Shown in pieces: positions 6,945-13,665 of a DNA stretch of 14,491 bases (position 1 is its first letter; every line of letters starts with the position of its first letter). The notes beneath the pieces are model-generated. The model had not been told where the DNA came from. It ran no database searches and saw nothing but the letters and a program-made list of their open reading frames with translations. The position numbers and the translations under genes were made by a program. The stretch comes from Rhizobacter sp. (lineage in GTDB: Bacteria > Pseudomonadota > Gammaproteobacteria > Burkholderiales > Burkholderiaceae_C): NCBI GenBank assembly GCA_025360945.1, contig JANYBE010000284.1:1-14491 (forward strand), read 5' to 3'.

Positions 6945-8159
6945 ATGAATGCACCCGACAAGCTGCCCCCGCCGTCCCCCGAGCCCCATGTGATGAAGAC
7001 TTACGGCCGCGTGCCGCTGGCACTGTCGCACGGCCGAGGCTGCTGGCTGTGGGACACCGAGGGCAAGAAGTACCTCGACGGCCTGGGTGGCATCGCCGTC
7101 AACACGCTTGGCCACGCGCACCCGAAGCTGGTGCCGGCGCTGACGGACCAGATCGGCAAGATCATCCACAGCTCCAACTACTACCTCGTGCCGCTGCAGG
7201 AGCAGCTCGCCGCGAAGCTGTGCGAGCTGTCGGGGCTGACGAACGTGTTCTTCTGCAGCACCGGTCTGGAGGCCAACGAAGCGGCCTTGAAGATCGCCCG
7301 CAAGTACGGCCACGACCAGGGCATCGATCGCCCTGAGATCGTGGTCTACGAGGCCGCTTTCCACGGTCGCTCGATCGCGACCTTGTCGGCAACCGCTAAC
7401 CCCAAGGTGCAGGCCGGGTTCGGCCCGCTCGTCGAGGGCTTCGTGCGTGTGCCGCTGAACGACGTGGCGGCGATCGAAGAAGTCGCGAGCACGCGCAAGA
7501 ACGTGGTCGCGGTGTTCCTCGAGGTGATCCAGGGCGAGGGCGGCATACGTCCGTCGACGATCGAATATCTGCAGGCCGTGCGCCGCGTCTGCGACGAGAA
7601 CGGCTGGCTGCTGATGCTCGACGAGGTGCAGTGCGGCATGGGCCGCACCGGCAAGTGGTTCGCGCACCAATGGGCCGACATCCAGCCTGACGTGATGCCG
7701 CTGGCAAAAGGCCTTGGTTCGGGCGTCCCGGTGGGTGCCGTGGTCTGTGGTCCGAAGGCGGCCAATGTGTTTGGCTCGGGCAACCATGGCACGACGTTCG
7801 GTGGCAATCCGCTGGCAATGCGCGCCGGTGTCGAGACCATCCGCATCATGGAAGAGGATGGTCTGCTCGCGAACGCGGCGACCGTGGGTGCCGCACTCAA
7901 GGCCGGCCTGGAGCGCGAGCTGGGCGGTGTCAGGGGTGTGGCCGACATTCGCGGCCAGGGCCTGATGCTCGGCATCGAACTCGACCGCCCGTGCGGCGTG
8001 ATCCTGACGCGAGCCGCCGACGCCGGGCTGATGCTCAGCGTGACGGCCGACAAAGTGATCCGCCTCGTGCCGCCGCTGATCCTGAGCGCGGATGAAGCGG
8101 CTCAGATCGTCGCGATCCTGTGCCCGCTGATCAAGGCCTTCCTCAGCGAACCATCATGA
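6945..8159 (+). CDS. argD: Acetylornithine aminotransferase (class III, PLP-dependent)
   Basis: A 404-residue fold-type I class III aminotransferase. ArgD converts N-acetylglutamate semialdehyde to N-acetylornithine with glutamate as amino donor, and in many bacteria also serves lysine synthesis. Visible features are DGLGGIAVNTLGHAHP (45-60), the cofactor phosphate-binding region STGLEANEAALK (105-116) and FHGR (139-142). LDEVQCGMGRTGKWF (225-239) contains D226 and Q229. The Schiff-base lysine is K255 in MPLAKGLGSGVPVGA, and TTFGGNPL lies at 283-290. The start is ATG at 6945 because GGAG at 6933-6936 lies 8 nt before it; an in-frame GTG at 6936 overlaps that site and is less likely. The stop overlaps the argF start (ATGA). 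The pairing with argF favours the biosynthetic role over catabolic paralogues such as AstC or a GABA aminotransferase. Confidence 0.93.
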   Translation: MNAPDKLPPPSPEPHVMKTYGRVPLALSHGRGCWLWDTEGKKYLDGLGGIAVNTLGHAHPKLVPALTDQIGKIIHSSNYYLVPLQEQLAAKLCELSGLTNVFFCSTGLEANEAALKIARKYGHDQGIDRPEIVVYEAAFHGRSIATLSATANPKVQAGFGPLVEGFVRVPLNDVAAIEEVASTRKNVVAVFLEVIQGEGGIRPSTIEYLQAVRRVCDENGWLLMLDEVQCGMGRTGKWFAHQWADIQPDVMPLAKGLGSGVPVGAVVCGPKAANVFGSGNHGTTFGGNPLAMRAGVETIRIMEEDGLLANAATVGAALKAGLERELGGVRGVADIRGQGLMLGIELDRPCGVILTRAADAGLMLSVTADKVIRLVPPLILSADEAAQIVAILCPLIKAFLSEPS

Positions 8160-9088
8160 AGCCCGGCATGAGCCTCATCAAGCACTACCTTCAGTTCAAG
8201 GATTTCCGCGCCGAGGAGTACGTCTATTTGTTCGAGCGCGCGCTGACGATCAAGAGGCGTTTCAAGAACTACGAGAAGTACACGCCGCTGGTCGACCGCA
8301 CGCTGGCGATGATCTTCGAGAAGGCGAGCACGCGCACACGCGTGAGCTTCGAGGCCGGTATGTATCAGATGGGCGGCTCGGTCGTGAACCTCACGACCGG
8401 CGACAGCCAGCTCGGGCGCGCCGAGCCGGTCGAGGACAGCGCGCGGGTGATCAGCCGCATGGTCGACATCGTGATGATCCGCACCTTCGAGCAGACCAAG
8501 CTCGACGCCTTCGCTGCGAACTCGCGTGTGCCGGTAATCAACGGCCTGACGAACGAATACCACCCGTGCCAGATCCTCGCCGACGTATTCACCTACATCG
8601 AACATCGTGGCTCGATCCAGGGCAAGGTCGTAGCCTGGGTCGGCGACGGCAACAACATGGCCAACACCTGGCTGCAGGCCGCCGACATCCTCGGCTTCAC
8701 GTTGCACGTGAGCACACCCGGCGGCTACGAGATCGACCCGAAGATGGCCGGGGTCACCAATGCGGCCTGCGTGAAGGTGTTCAAGAACCCGCTCGACGCC
8801 TGCCGCGGCGCCAACCTCGTCACCACCGACGTGTGGACGAGCATGGGTTACGAAGCCGAGAACGCGGTGCGCATGAAGGCCTTCGCCGATTGGTGCGTGG
8901 ACCGCGAGATGATGGCGGCGGCCCAGCCCGATGCGCTGTTCATGCACTGCCTGCCCGCGCACCGCGGCGAGGAGGTCGAGGCCGAGGTGATCGACGGCCC
9001 GCAGTCGGTCGTCTGGGACGAGGCCGAGAACCGCATGCACGTGCAGAAGGCGCTGATGGAGTACCTGCTGCTCGGCCGGATCGGCTGA
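8156..9088 (+). CDS. argF: Ornithine carbamoyltransferase
   Basis: A 310-residue cytosolic enzyme of the aspartate/ornithine carbamoyltransferase family. It makes citrulline from ornithine and carbamoyl phosphate. Key motifs are all present. The carbamoyl-phosphate loop is FEKASTRTRVSFE (54-66), followed by TGDSQLGRAEPVEDSARV (81-98). HPCQ is at 136-139 and WVGDGNNMANTW at 161-172. The ornithine-binding segment is DVWTSMG (225-231), and MHCLPAHRGEE (263-273) holds the C-L-P loop. These distinguish it from aspartate carbamoyltransferase. I take ATG at 8156, overlapping the argD stop. ATG at 8168 (starting MSLIKHYLQF) is also credible because homologues often begin near there, and neither has a Shine-Dalgarno. 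argG, often the next gene in relatives, is not here; the kyn genes follow instead. Confidence 0.96.
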   Translation: MKPGMSLIKHYLQFKDFRAEEYVYLFERALTIKRRFKNYEKYTPLVDRTLAMIFEKASTRTRVSFEAGMYQMGGSVVNLTTGDSQLGRAEPVEDSARVISRMVDIVMIRTFEQTKLDAFAANSRVPVINGLTNEYHPCQILADVFTYIEHRGSIQGKVVAWVGDGNNMANTWLQAADILGFTLHVSTPGGYEIDPKMAGVTNAACVKVFKNPLDACRGANLVTTDVWTSMGYEAENAVRMKAFADWCVDREMMAAAQPDALFMHCLPAHRGEEVEAEVIDGPQSVVWDEAENRMHVQKALMEYLLLGRIG

Positions 9089-9094
9089 TCCCAA

Positions 9095-9123
9095 TTGCTT
9101 TATCTCTAAAGTATTTTTGTAAG
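9095..9123 (+). promoter_or_regulatory. Candidate promoter for the kynBUA operon
   Basis: TTGCTT (9095-9100) and TGTAAG (9118-9123) are spaced 17 nt apart inside a conspicuously AT-rich patch (about 9091-9122) in otherwise GC-rich DNA. The match is moderate. Position fits a promoter between argF and kynB. In some proteobacteria kyn operons are controlled by the Lrp-type regulator KynR, but no kynR lies in this window and I cannot identify a binding site. Confidence 0.35.
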
Positions 9124-9145
9124 CGCACGCGTGCTGTGCGGTTTT
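9124..9145 (+). terminator. Weak terminator-like hairpin after argF
   Basis: A 5-bp stem CGCAC (9124-9128) / GTGCG (9136-9140) with a 7-nt loop is followed by GTTTT. It is short for an intrinsic terminator and overlaps the likely kyn transcription start, so it could be the argDF terminator, a leader hairpin, or neither. Confidence 0.25.
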
Positions 9146-9189
9146 ACCGACACCACGCGCTTTCGGCCGGTGCTACCTTTGCACCCGCC

Positions 9190-9816
9190 ATGAAAAAACT
9201 CTGGGACATCTCCCCGCCCATCGCGCCTGATTCGCCGCTGTTCCCCGGCGACACGGCCTACTCACAGCAGTGGACCGCCACCATCGCGCCGGGCTGCCCG
9301 GTCAACCTCAGCGCGATCACGATGTCGCCGCACATCGGTGCGCACGCGGATGCCCCGCTGCACTATGGCGAAGGCGCGGCGACCATCGGCCAGGTCGAGC
9401 TCACACCCTATCTCGGCCCCTGTCGGGTGATCCACGCGATCGGCTGCGGCCCGTTTGTGCGGCCCGAACACCTTGCGCATGCGCTGAAGGACTTGCCGCC
9501 GCGCGTGCTGGTGCGCACCTGCGAGAAAGCCCCGACCGCGTGGTCACCCGAGTTCAGCGCATTCGCGCCCGAGACTGTCACCGAGCTCGCCGCACGCGGC
9601 GTGCTGCTCGTCGGCATCGACAGCCAATCCGTCGACCCCGCCGACAGCAAGACGCTTGCCAGCCATCACAACCTGCTGCGATTTAACCTGCGTGTGCTGG
9701 AGAACCTCGTGCTCGACGACGTGCCCGCGGGCGACTACGAGCTGATTGCCCTGCCACTGAAACTGATGCTGGCCGATGCATCGCCAGTTCGCGCGATCCT
9801 GCGCAAACTTCAATGA
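9190..9816 (+). CDS. kynB: Kynurenine formamidase (bacterial, metal-dependent)
   Basis: A 208-residue cyclase-family enzyme that hydrolyses N-formylkynurenine to kynurenine and formate, the second step of tryptophan breakdown. It begins MKKLWDISPPI and carries the metal-binding motif HIGAHADAPLH (48-58), giving H48, H52, D54 and H58. A second cluster is ASHHNLLRFNLRVLENLVLD (157-176) with H160 and E171. SQSVDP at 145-150 is typical of KynB. This is the bacterial type, unrelated to the alpha/beta-hydrolase formamidase of eukaryotes. The start is the expected N-terminus, but no Shine-Dalgarno precedes it. kynU begins 24 nt downstream and kynA follows, so function is well supported by context. 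Confidence 0.94.
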   Translation: MKKLWDISPPIAPDSPLFPGDTAYSQQWTATIAPGCPVNLSAITMSPHIGAHADAPLHYGEGAATIGQVELTPYLGPCRVIHAIGCGPFVRPEHLAHALKDLPPRVLVRTCEKAPTAWSPEFSAFAPETVTELAARGVLLVGIDSQSVDPADSKTLASHHNLLRFNLRVLENLVLDDVPAGDYELIALPLKLMLADASPVRAILRKLQ

Positions 9817-9828
9817 CGCGGCCAAGCT

Positions 9829-9833
9829 GGGAG
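9829..9833 (+). promoter_or_regulatory. Shine-Dalgarno of kynU
   Basis: GGGAG lies 7 nt before the kynU ATG at 9841 and fixes that start. It is the clearest ribosome-binding site in the kyn cluster, since kynB has none and kynA only a weak GAGA. Confidence 0.7.
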
Positions 9834-9840
9834 AACTGCC

Positions 9841-11127
9841 ATGACGACACGACAAGATTGCCTCGCGCTCGACGCCAACGACCCCTTGCGCAAGCTGCGC
9901 GATGAATTCGAACTGCCCGAGGGAGTGATTTACCTCGACGGCAACTCGCTCGGTGCCCTGCCCAAGACCACCGCGCCGCGCGTGCAGAACGTCGTGCAAG
10001 GCGAATGGGGCGTCGGCCTGATCCGCAGCTGGAACACCGCTGGCTGGATCGACCTGGCACAGCGCATCGGCAACAAGATCGCGACGCTGGTCGGCGCGGG
10101 CGAAAGCGAGCTGATCGTCGGCGACTCGACCTCGGTTAACCTGTACAAGGTGCTGAGCGCGGCGATCGCATTGCAGAGGGCCGATGCGCCCGCACGACGC
10201 GTGATCGTCTCGGAGCGCAGCAACTTTCCGACCGATCTCTACATCGCCGAAACGCTGGCGCGCGAGCATGGCCTGAGGCTGGTGCTGATCGACGCGGACG
10301 AATTGCCCGCGCACCTGAACAGCGATCTCGCCGTGCTGATGCTCACGCACGTGAACTACCGCACCGGCCGCATGTTCGAGATGCCGCAGGTCACGCGCGA
10401 CGCGCACGCCGCGGGCGCGCTGGTCGTCTGGGACCTAGCGCATTCGGCAGGCGCGGTGCCAGTCGACCTCAAGGGCACTGGCCCCATTGAGGAAGCCGCC
10501 GACTTCGCCGTCGGCTGCGGCTACAAGTACCTAAACGGTGGCCCCGGCGCGCCGGCCTTCGTATGGGCACATCCGCGCCACACCGCTCGCATGGACCGCG
10601 AGCAGCTGCGCCAGCCGCTGTCGGGCTGGCTCGGGCACAAAGCGCCGTTCGAGTTCACGACCGACTACCGGCCAGCGCTCGGCATCCAGCGCTTCGTCTG
10701 CGGCACGCCGGCGCTGCTGTCGATGTCTGCGCTCGAGTGCGGCGTCGACGTGTTTCTGCGCGCCGAAACCCACGGCGGCCTGCCCGCACTGCGCCGCAAG
10801 TCGCTCGCACTGACCGCGCTGTTCATCGAACTCGTCGAAGCGCGCTGCTCCAGCCACGCCCTTACCCTCGTCACCCCGCGCGAGCCGGCGCACCGTGGCA
10901 GCCAGGCAAGCTTTGCGCACGCGACCGGTGGTTATCCGGTGATGCAGGCGCTGATCGCGCGCGGCGTGATCGGTGACTTCCGCGCACCCGACCTGCTGCG
11001 CTTCGGCTTCACACCCTTGTACAGCACGTTCGCCGATGCCTGGGATGCTGTGGAGCATCTGAAGGCCGTGCTCGACTCGGGCGAGTGGAAAGAAGCTCGC
11101 TTCAATCAGCGCGCAGCCGTGACCTGA
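9841..11127 (+). CDS. kynU: Kynureninase
   Basis: A 428-residue PLP enzyme that cleaves kynurenine to anthranilate and alanine. Length and motifs fit bacterial KynU: YLDGNSLGALP (31-41), GWIDLAQRIGNKIATLVGA (68-86), GDSTSVNLYKVL (94-105) and SERSNFPTDLY (124-134). These are followed by HVNYRTGRMFEM (170-181), WDLAHSAGAVPVDL (197-210), and the Schiff-base lysine K229 in GCGYKYLNGGPGAPAF. The order and spacing separate it from cysteine desulfurases of the same fold. It starts 24 nt after kynB with a good GGGAG and ends 14 nt before kynA, so the three are very probably one operon. Anthranilate is the product; the enzymes for its further use are not in the window. Confidence 0.96.
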   Translation: MTTRQDCLALDANDPLRKLRDEFELPEGVIYLDGNSLGALPKTTAPRVQNVVQGEWGVGLIRSWNTAGWIDLAQRIGNKIATLVGAGESELIVGDSTSVNLYKVLSAAIALQRADAPARRVIVSERSNFPTDLYIAETLAREHGLRLVLIDADELPAHLNSDLAVLMLTHVNYRTGRMFEMPQVTRDAHAAGALVVWDLAHSAGAVPVDLKGTGPIEEAADFAVGCGYKYLNGGPGAPAFVWAHPRHTARMDREQLRQPLSGWLGHKAPFEFTTDYRPALGIQRFVCGTPALLSMSALECGVDVFLRAETHGGLPALRRKSLALTALFIELVEARCSSHALTLVTPREPAHRGSQASFAHATGGYPVMQALIARGVIGDFRAPDLLRFGFTPLYSTFADAWDAVEHLKAVLDSGEWKEARFNQRAAVT

Positions 11128-11141
11128 ACCGCGAGAACGCG

Positions 11142-11984
11142 ATGACCAGCCCTACCGAAAAAATCGTCGCCGACGAAGGCGCTCAACTCGACTTCTCAAG
11201 AGACATGAGCTACGCCGACTACCTGCACCTCGACGAGGTGCTGGGCGCGCAGCACTTGCTCTCGCCCGCGCATGACGAGATGCTGTTCATCGTGCAGCAC
11301 CAGACCAGCGAGCTGTGGATGAAGCTGCTGCTGCACGAGCTCCGCGCCGCGATGCAATGCGTCGCGCGCGACGAGCTCGGCAGCGCGTTCAAGATGCTCG
11401 CGCGAGTCAGCAAGATCATGGAACAGCTTGTCCACGCCTGGGACGTGCTCGCGACGATGACGCCGCCCGAGTACTCGGCGATCCGCCCGTATCTGAGCAA
11501 CAGCAGCGGCTTCCAGAGCTGGCAGTACCGCTGCATAGAGTTCATGCTCGGCAACAAGAATGCGGCGATGCTCAAGCCCCACGCGCACCGGCCGGAGATC
11601 CTCGCGCGCGTCGAAGCGGTGTGGCGCGCGCCCTCACTCTACGACGAAGCGTTGCGCCTGCTCGCGCGTCGCGGCCTCGCGGTCCCCGCCGAGAACCTGG
11701 AGCGCGACTGGACCCAGCTACACGCGGCCAGCGACGCTGTCGAGGCCGCCTGGCTGGTCGTCTACCGCGACCCGAAGGCTTGGTGGGATCTGTACCAGCT
11801 CGGCGAAGAACTCACCGACCTCGAGGACACCTTCCGTCTGTGGCGCTTCCGCCATGTCACCACGGTCGAACGCGTGATCGGCTTCAAGCGCGGCACCGGG
11901 GGCACCTCGGGTGTGGGCTACCTGCGCAAGATGCTCGACGTGGTGCTGTTCCCAGAGATCTGGAAACTGCGCACCGATCTCTGA
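11142..11984 (+). CDS. kynA: Tryptophan 2,3-dioxygenase
   Basis: A 280-residue, mostly helical haem protein that opens the indole ring of tryptophan with O2 to give N-formylkynurenine, the first step of the pathway. Conserved features are YADYLHLDEVLGAQ (24-37), FIVQHQTSELWMKL (49-62), PPEYSAIRPYL (108-118), SSGFQSWQYR (121-130), WRFRHVTTVERVIG (234-247) and KRGTGGTSGVGYL (249-261). By alignment with the Xanthomonas enzyme, H238 is the haem ligand, and H53, Y111, R115 and T252 line the substrate site; all are present. ATG at 11142 is preferred because it gives the family's usual length and has a weak GAGA at 11133-11136. The frame is open 19 codons upstream but overlaps kynU. It is third in the kynB-kynU-kynA order, although it encodes the first reaction. 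Confidence 0.97.
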   Translation: MTSPTEKIVADEGAQLDFSRDMSYADYLHLDEVLGAQHLLSPAHDEMLFIVQHQTSELWMKLLLHELRAAMQCVARDELGSAFKMLARVSKIMEQLVHAWDVLATMTPPEYSAIRPYLSNSSGFQSWQYRCIEFMLGNKNAAMLKPHAHRPEILARVEAVWRAPSLYDEALRLLARRGLAVPAENLERDWTQLHAASDAVEAAWLVVYRDPKAWWDLYQLGEELTDLEDTFRLWRFRHVTTVERVIGFKRGTGGTSGVGYLRKMLDVVLFPEIWKLRTDL

Positions 11985-12030
11985 GGCGCTCGGGTGCCGA
12001 CCTGCAGTACGCAGAACGCTGTCGCCGTGA

Positions 12031-12150
12031 TTACCCGTTGGCAGGCGCCCCGGGCTGGTGCTTCGGGGCGCCGACCATGAAGCTCTGAACCAGCTCTTCC
12101 GCCATCCGGCCATGCGCCGCGAGCAGTGCGGGGAGCAGGCAATCCTTCAT
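12031..12150 (-). CDS. Doubtful small ORF, 39 residues, unknown
   Basis: ATG at 12150-12148 to TAA at 12033-12031 encodes 39 residues. It begins MKDCLLPALLAAHGRMAEEL, which would form a helix, and ends in a Pro/Gly/Ala-rich tail. By my count about 84% of third positions are G or C, similar to real genes here. There is no Shine-Dalgarno and no family that I recognise. It contains the 12044-12072 hairpin. It may be a real small protein, the remnant of a decayed gene, or chance in GC-rich DNA. Confidence 0.2.
   Translation of the reverse strand: MKDCLLPALLAAHGRMAEELVQSFMVGAPKHQPGAPANG
12044..12072 (+). terminator. Hairpin downstream of kynA, possible terminator
   Basis: A perfect 9-bp stem, GGCGCCCCG (12044-12052) / CGGGGCGCC (12064-12072), with an 11-nt loop, lies 59 nt after the kynA stop. 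It is very stable but has no T run, so it is not a standard intrinsic terminator. It may protect the mRNA 3' end or pause polymerase. Confidence 0.35.
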
Positions 12151-12317
12151 CGCGAACCGCTTTGCCGCAGGTGCTTCCGCAAGTGCTTGTGCGCAGGTCC
12201 CATGACCACCATCGAGCCGTAATGAGCATTCGGGGGCACTTGGCCAGATGTGGCAAGCTGAGCGGCAAGGCTGCTCCCGTAAAGAATCGTCAACTGTCCT
12301 AGTGCTAAGCTGGCCCG

Positions 12318-13634
12318 ATGAGCCACCGGCACGAGCTTGTCGAGCGCGAACACATGCTGCGCGACATGCAGCATGAATCGTTCGCGTACTTCGTCCACGA
12401 GGTCAATTCGGCCAATGGCCTGGTCTGCGACAAGACGGCGGCGAACTGGCCGGCGAGCATCGCTGCGATCGGCATGGCGCTGACGGCGTATCCGATCGGC
12501 GTCGAGCGCGGCTTCATCACGCGCGCGCAGGCGTTGCACGTCACGCTGACGACGCTGCGCTTTCTGATGGCCAGCGAGCAAAGCGAGTCGCCGGCGGCGA
12601 GCGGCTACAAAGGCTTCTTTTACCACTTCCTCGACATGCAGACCGGGCGACGCGCCTGGGACTGCGAGCTCTCGAGCATCGATACCGCGCTGCTGATCGC
12701 CGGTGTGCTCGCAGCGCGTGAGTACTTCAGCGGCGAGGCTGTGGACGAGCGCGAAGTCGGCGATCTGGCCGATGCGCTGTACCGTCGCGTCGACTGGGAG
12801 TGGTTGCAGTGCGACGGCCCGGCGGTACACCATGGCTGGACGCCCGAGGCTGGCTTTCTGCCCTGGCATTGGCGGGGTTACGACGAGTCAATGATCCTGC
12901 ATGTGCTCGGCCTGGGCTCGCCCACCCACCCGCTGACGACCCAAGCCTACGACACCTGGACCTCGACCTTCGAGTGGACCCGCGTCGAGGACATCGACTA
13001 CCTGCATGCGGGGCCGCTGTTCATCCACCAGATGTCGCAGGTGTGGCTCGATCTGCGCGGCACTCGCGATGCATTCATGCGCACGCGCGATTGCGACTAT
13101 TTCGAGAACAGCCGGCGCGCCACGCACGTGCAGCAGCGCTACGCGATGCGAAATCCCCATCGATTCGCGATGTACGGCGAGTTCTGCTGGGGCATCACTG
13201 CCAGCGACGGACCCGGTGCCCGCGCGCGTGGCCAGCAGGTCGCGGGCCGCACCTACTACGACTACGTCGCGCGTGGTGCGCGCGATGGTCCCGACGACGG
13301 CACGCTGGCACCGTGGGCCGTGGTTGCCTCGCTCCCGTTCGCGCCCGACATCGTGTTGCCGACAATCGAGAACCTGCGCCGTTTGCAGCTGCACACCGAC
13401 AACCCCTTTGGATTCAAGGCCTCGTTCAATCCGACCTTTCCGACCGACCGGCATCACGCCGTCGGCTGGGTGTCACGTCATCACTTCGGCATCAACGAAG
13501 GCCCGACGCTGCTGATGATCGAGAACCACCTGAGCGACACCGTGTGGCGCTTGATGCGCGGCTGCGACTACCTCGTTGCCGGGTTGCGGCGCGCTGGCTT
13601 CGAAGGCGGTTGGCTGGATGCCGCGCCGCGCTGA
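12318..13634 (+). CDS. Glucoamylase-family (PF10091-like) putative glycoside hydrolase
   Basis: A 438-residue protein that I recognise as the putative glycoamylase family, an (alpha/alpha)6-barrel group that includes beta-1,2-glucanases and a region of cyclic beta-1,2-glucan synthases. Motifs in order are ANWPASIAAIG (42-52), KGFFYHFLDMQTGRR (98-112), CELSSIDTALLIAG (116-129), GWTPEAGF (173-180) and LGLGSPTHP (197-205). Then come GPLFIHQMSQVWLDLRG (232-248), DYFENSRRAT (260-269), GITASDGPG (292-300), DDGTLAPWAVVASLPFAP (326-343) and GINEGPTLLMIEN (391-403). Likely catalytic acids are among D122, E177, D297, D326/D327 and E394, but I cannot assign them. An in-frame TAA at 12306-12308 leaves 12318 as the first ATG, so there is no hidden signal peptide and the protein appears cytoplasmic. 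No Shine-Dalgarno is visible. No sugar transporter or glucan synthase lies nearby, so the substrate is unknown. Confidence 0.85.
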   Translation: MSHRHELVEREHMLRDMQHESFAYFVHEVNSANGLVCDKTAANWPASIAAIGMALTAYPIGVERGFITRAQALHVTLTTLRFLMASEQSESPAASGYKGFFYHFLDMQTGRRAWDCELSSIDTALLIAGVLAAREYFSGEAVDEREVGDLADALYRRVDWEWLQCDGPAVHHGWTPEAGFLPWHWRGYDESMILHVLGLGSPTHPLTTQAYDTWTSTFEWTRVEDIDYLHAGPLFIHQMSQVWLDLRGTRDAFMRTRDCDYFENSRRATHVQQRYAMRNPHRFAMYGEFCWGITASDGPGARARGQQVAGRTYYDYVARGARDGPDDGTLAPWAVVASLPFAPDIVLPTIENLRRLQLHTDNPFGFKASFNPTFPTDRHHAVGWVSRHHFGINEGPTLLMIENHLSDTVWRLMRGCDYLVAGLRRAGFEGGWLDAAPR

Positions 13635-13665
13635 TCGCGACCGCTTCCAGCCGTTCGCTTTGGAC

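Larger units (their letters stand above)
11985..12317. other. Intergenic stretch between kynA and the glucoamylase-family gene
   Basis: This 333-nt stretch contains a GC-rich hairpin at 12044-12072 and a doubtful 39-codon minus-strand ORF at 12031-12150. No good promoter is visible before the gene starting at 12318: the -10-like TAAGCT at 12306-12311 has no -35. I see no repeats, tRNA or mobile-element ends. Confidence 0.6.

Noticed and set aside
6712..7023. Upstream in-frame extension of the DUF3579 gene toward argD
   Set aside because: The frame is open but would overlap the argD start and give a protein twice the usual family size; ATG at 6711 gives the expected N-terminus.
8102..9094. 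A 330-codon minus-strand frame opposite argF
   Set aside because: It is the antisense shadow of a fully conserved argF, with histidine, valine and aspartate-rich composition typical of such shadows.
8566..9816. A 416-codon plus-strand frame beginning inside argF and running into kynB
   Set aside because: Only the part from 9190 is KynB. The upstream half is out of frame with argF and shows no conserved motif; it is an open frame by GC bias, not a fusion.
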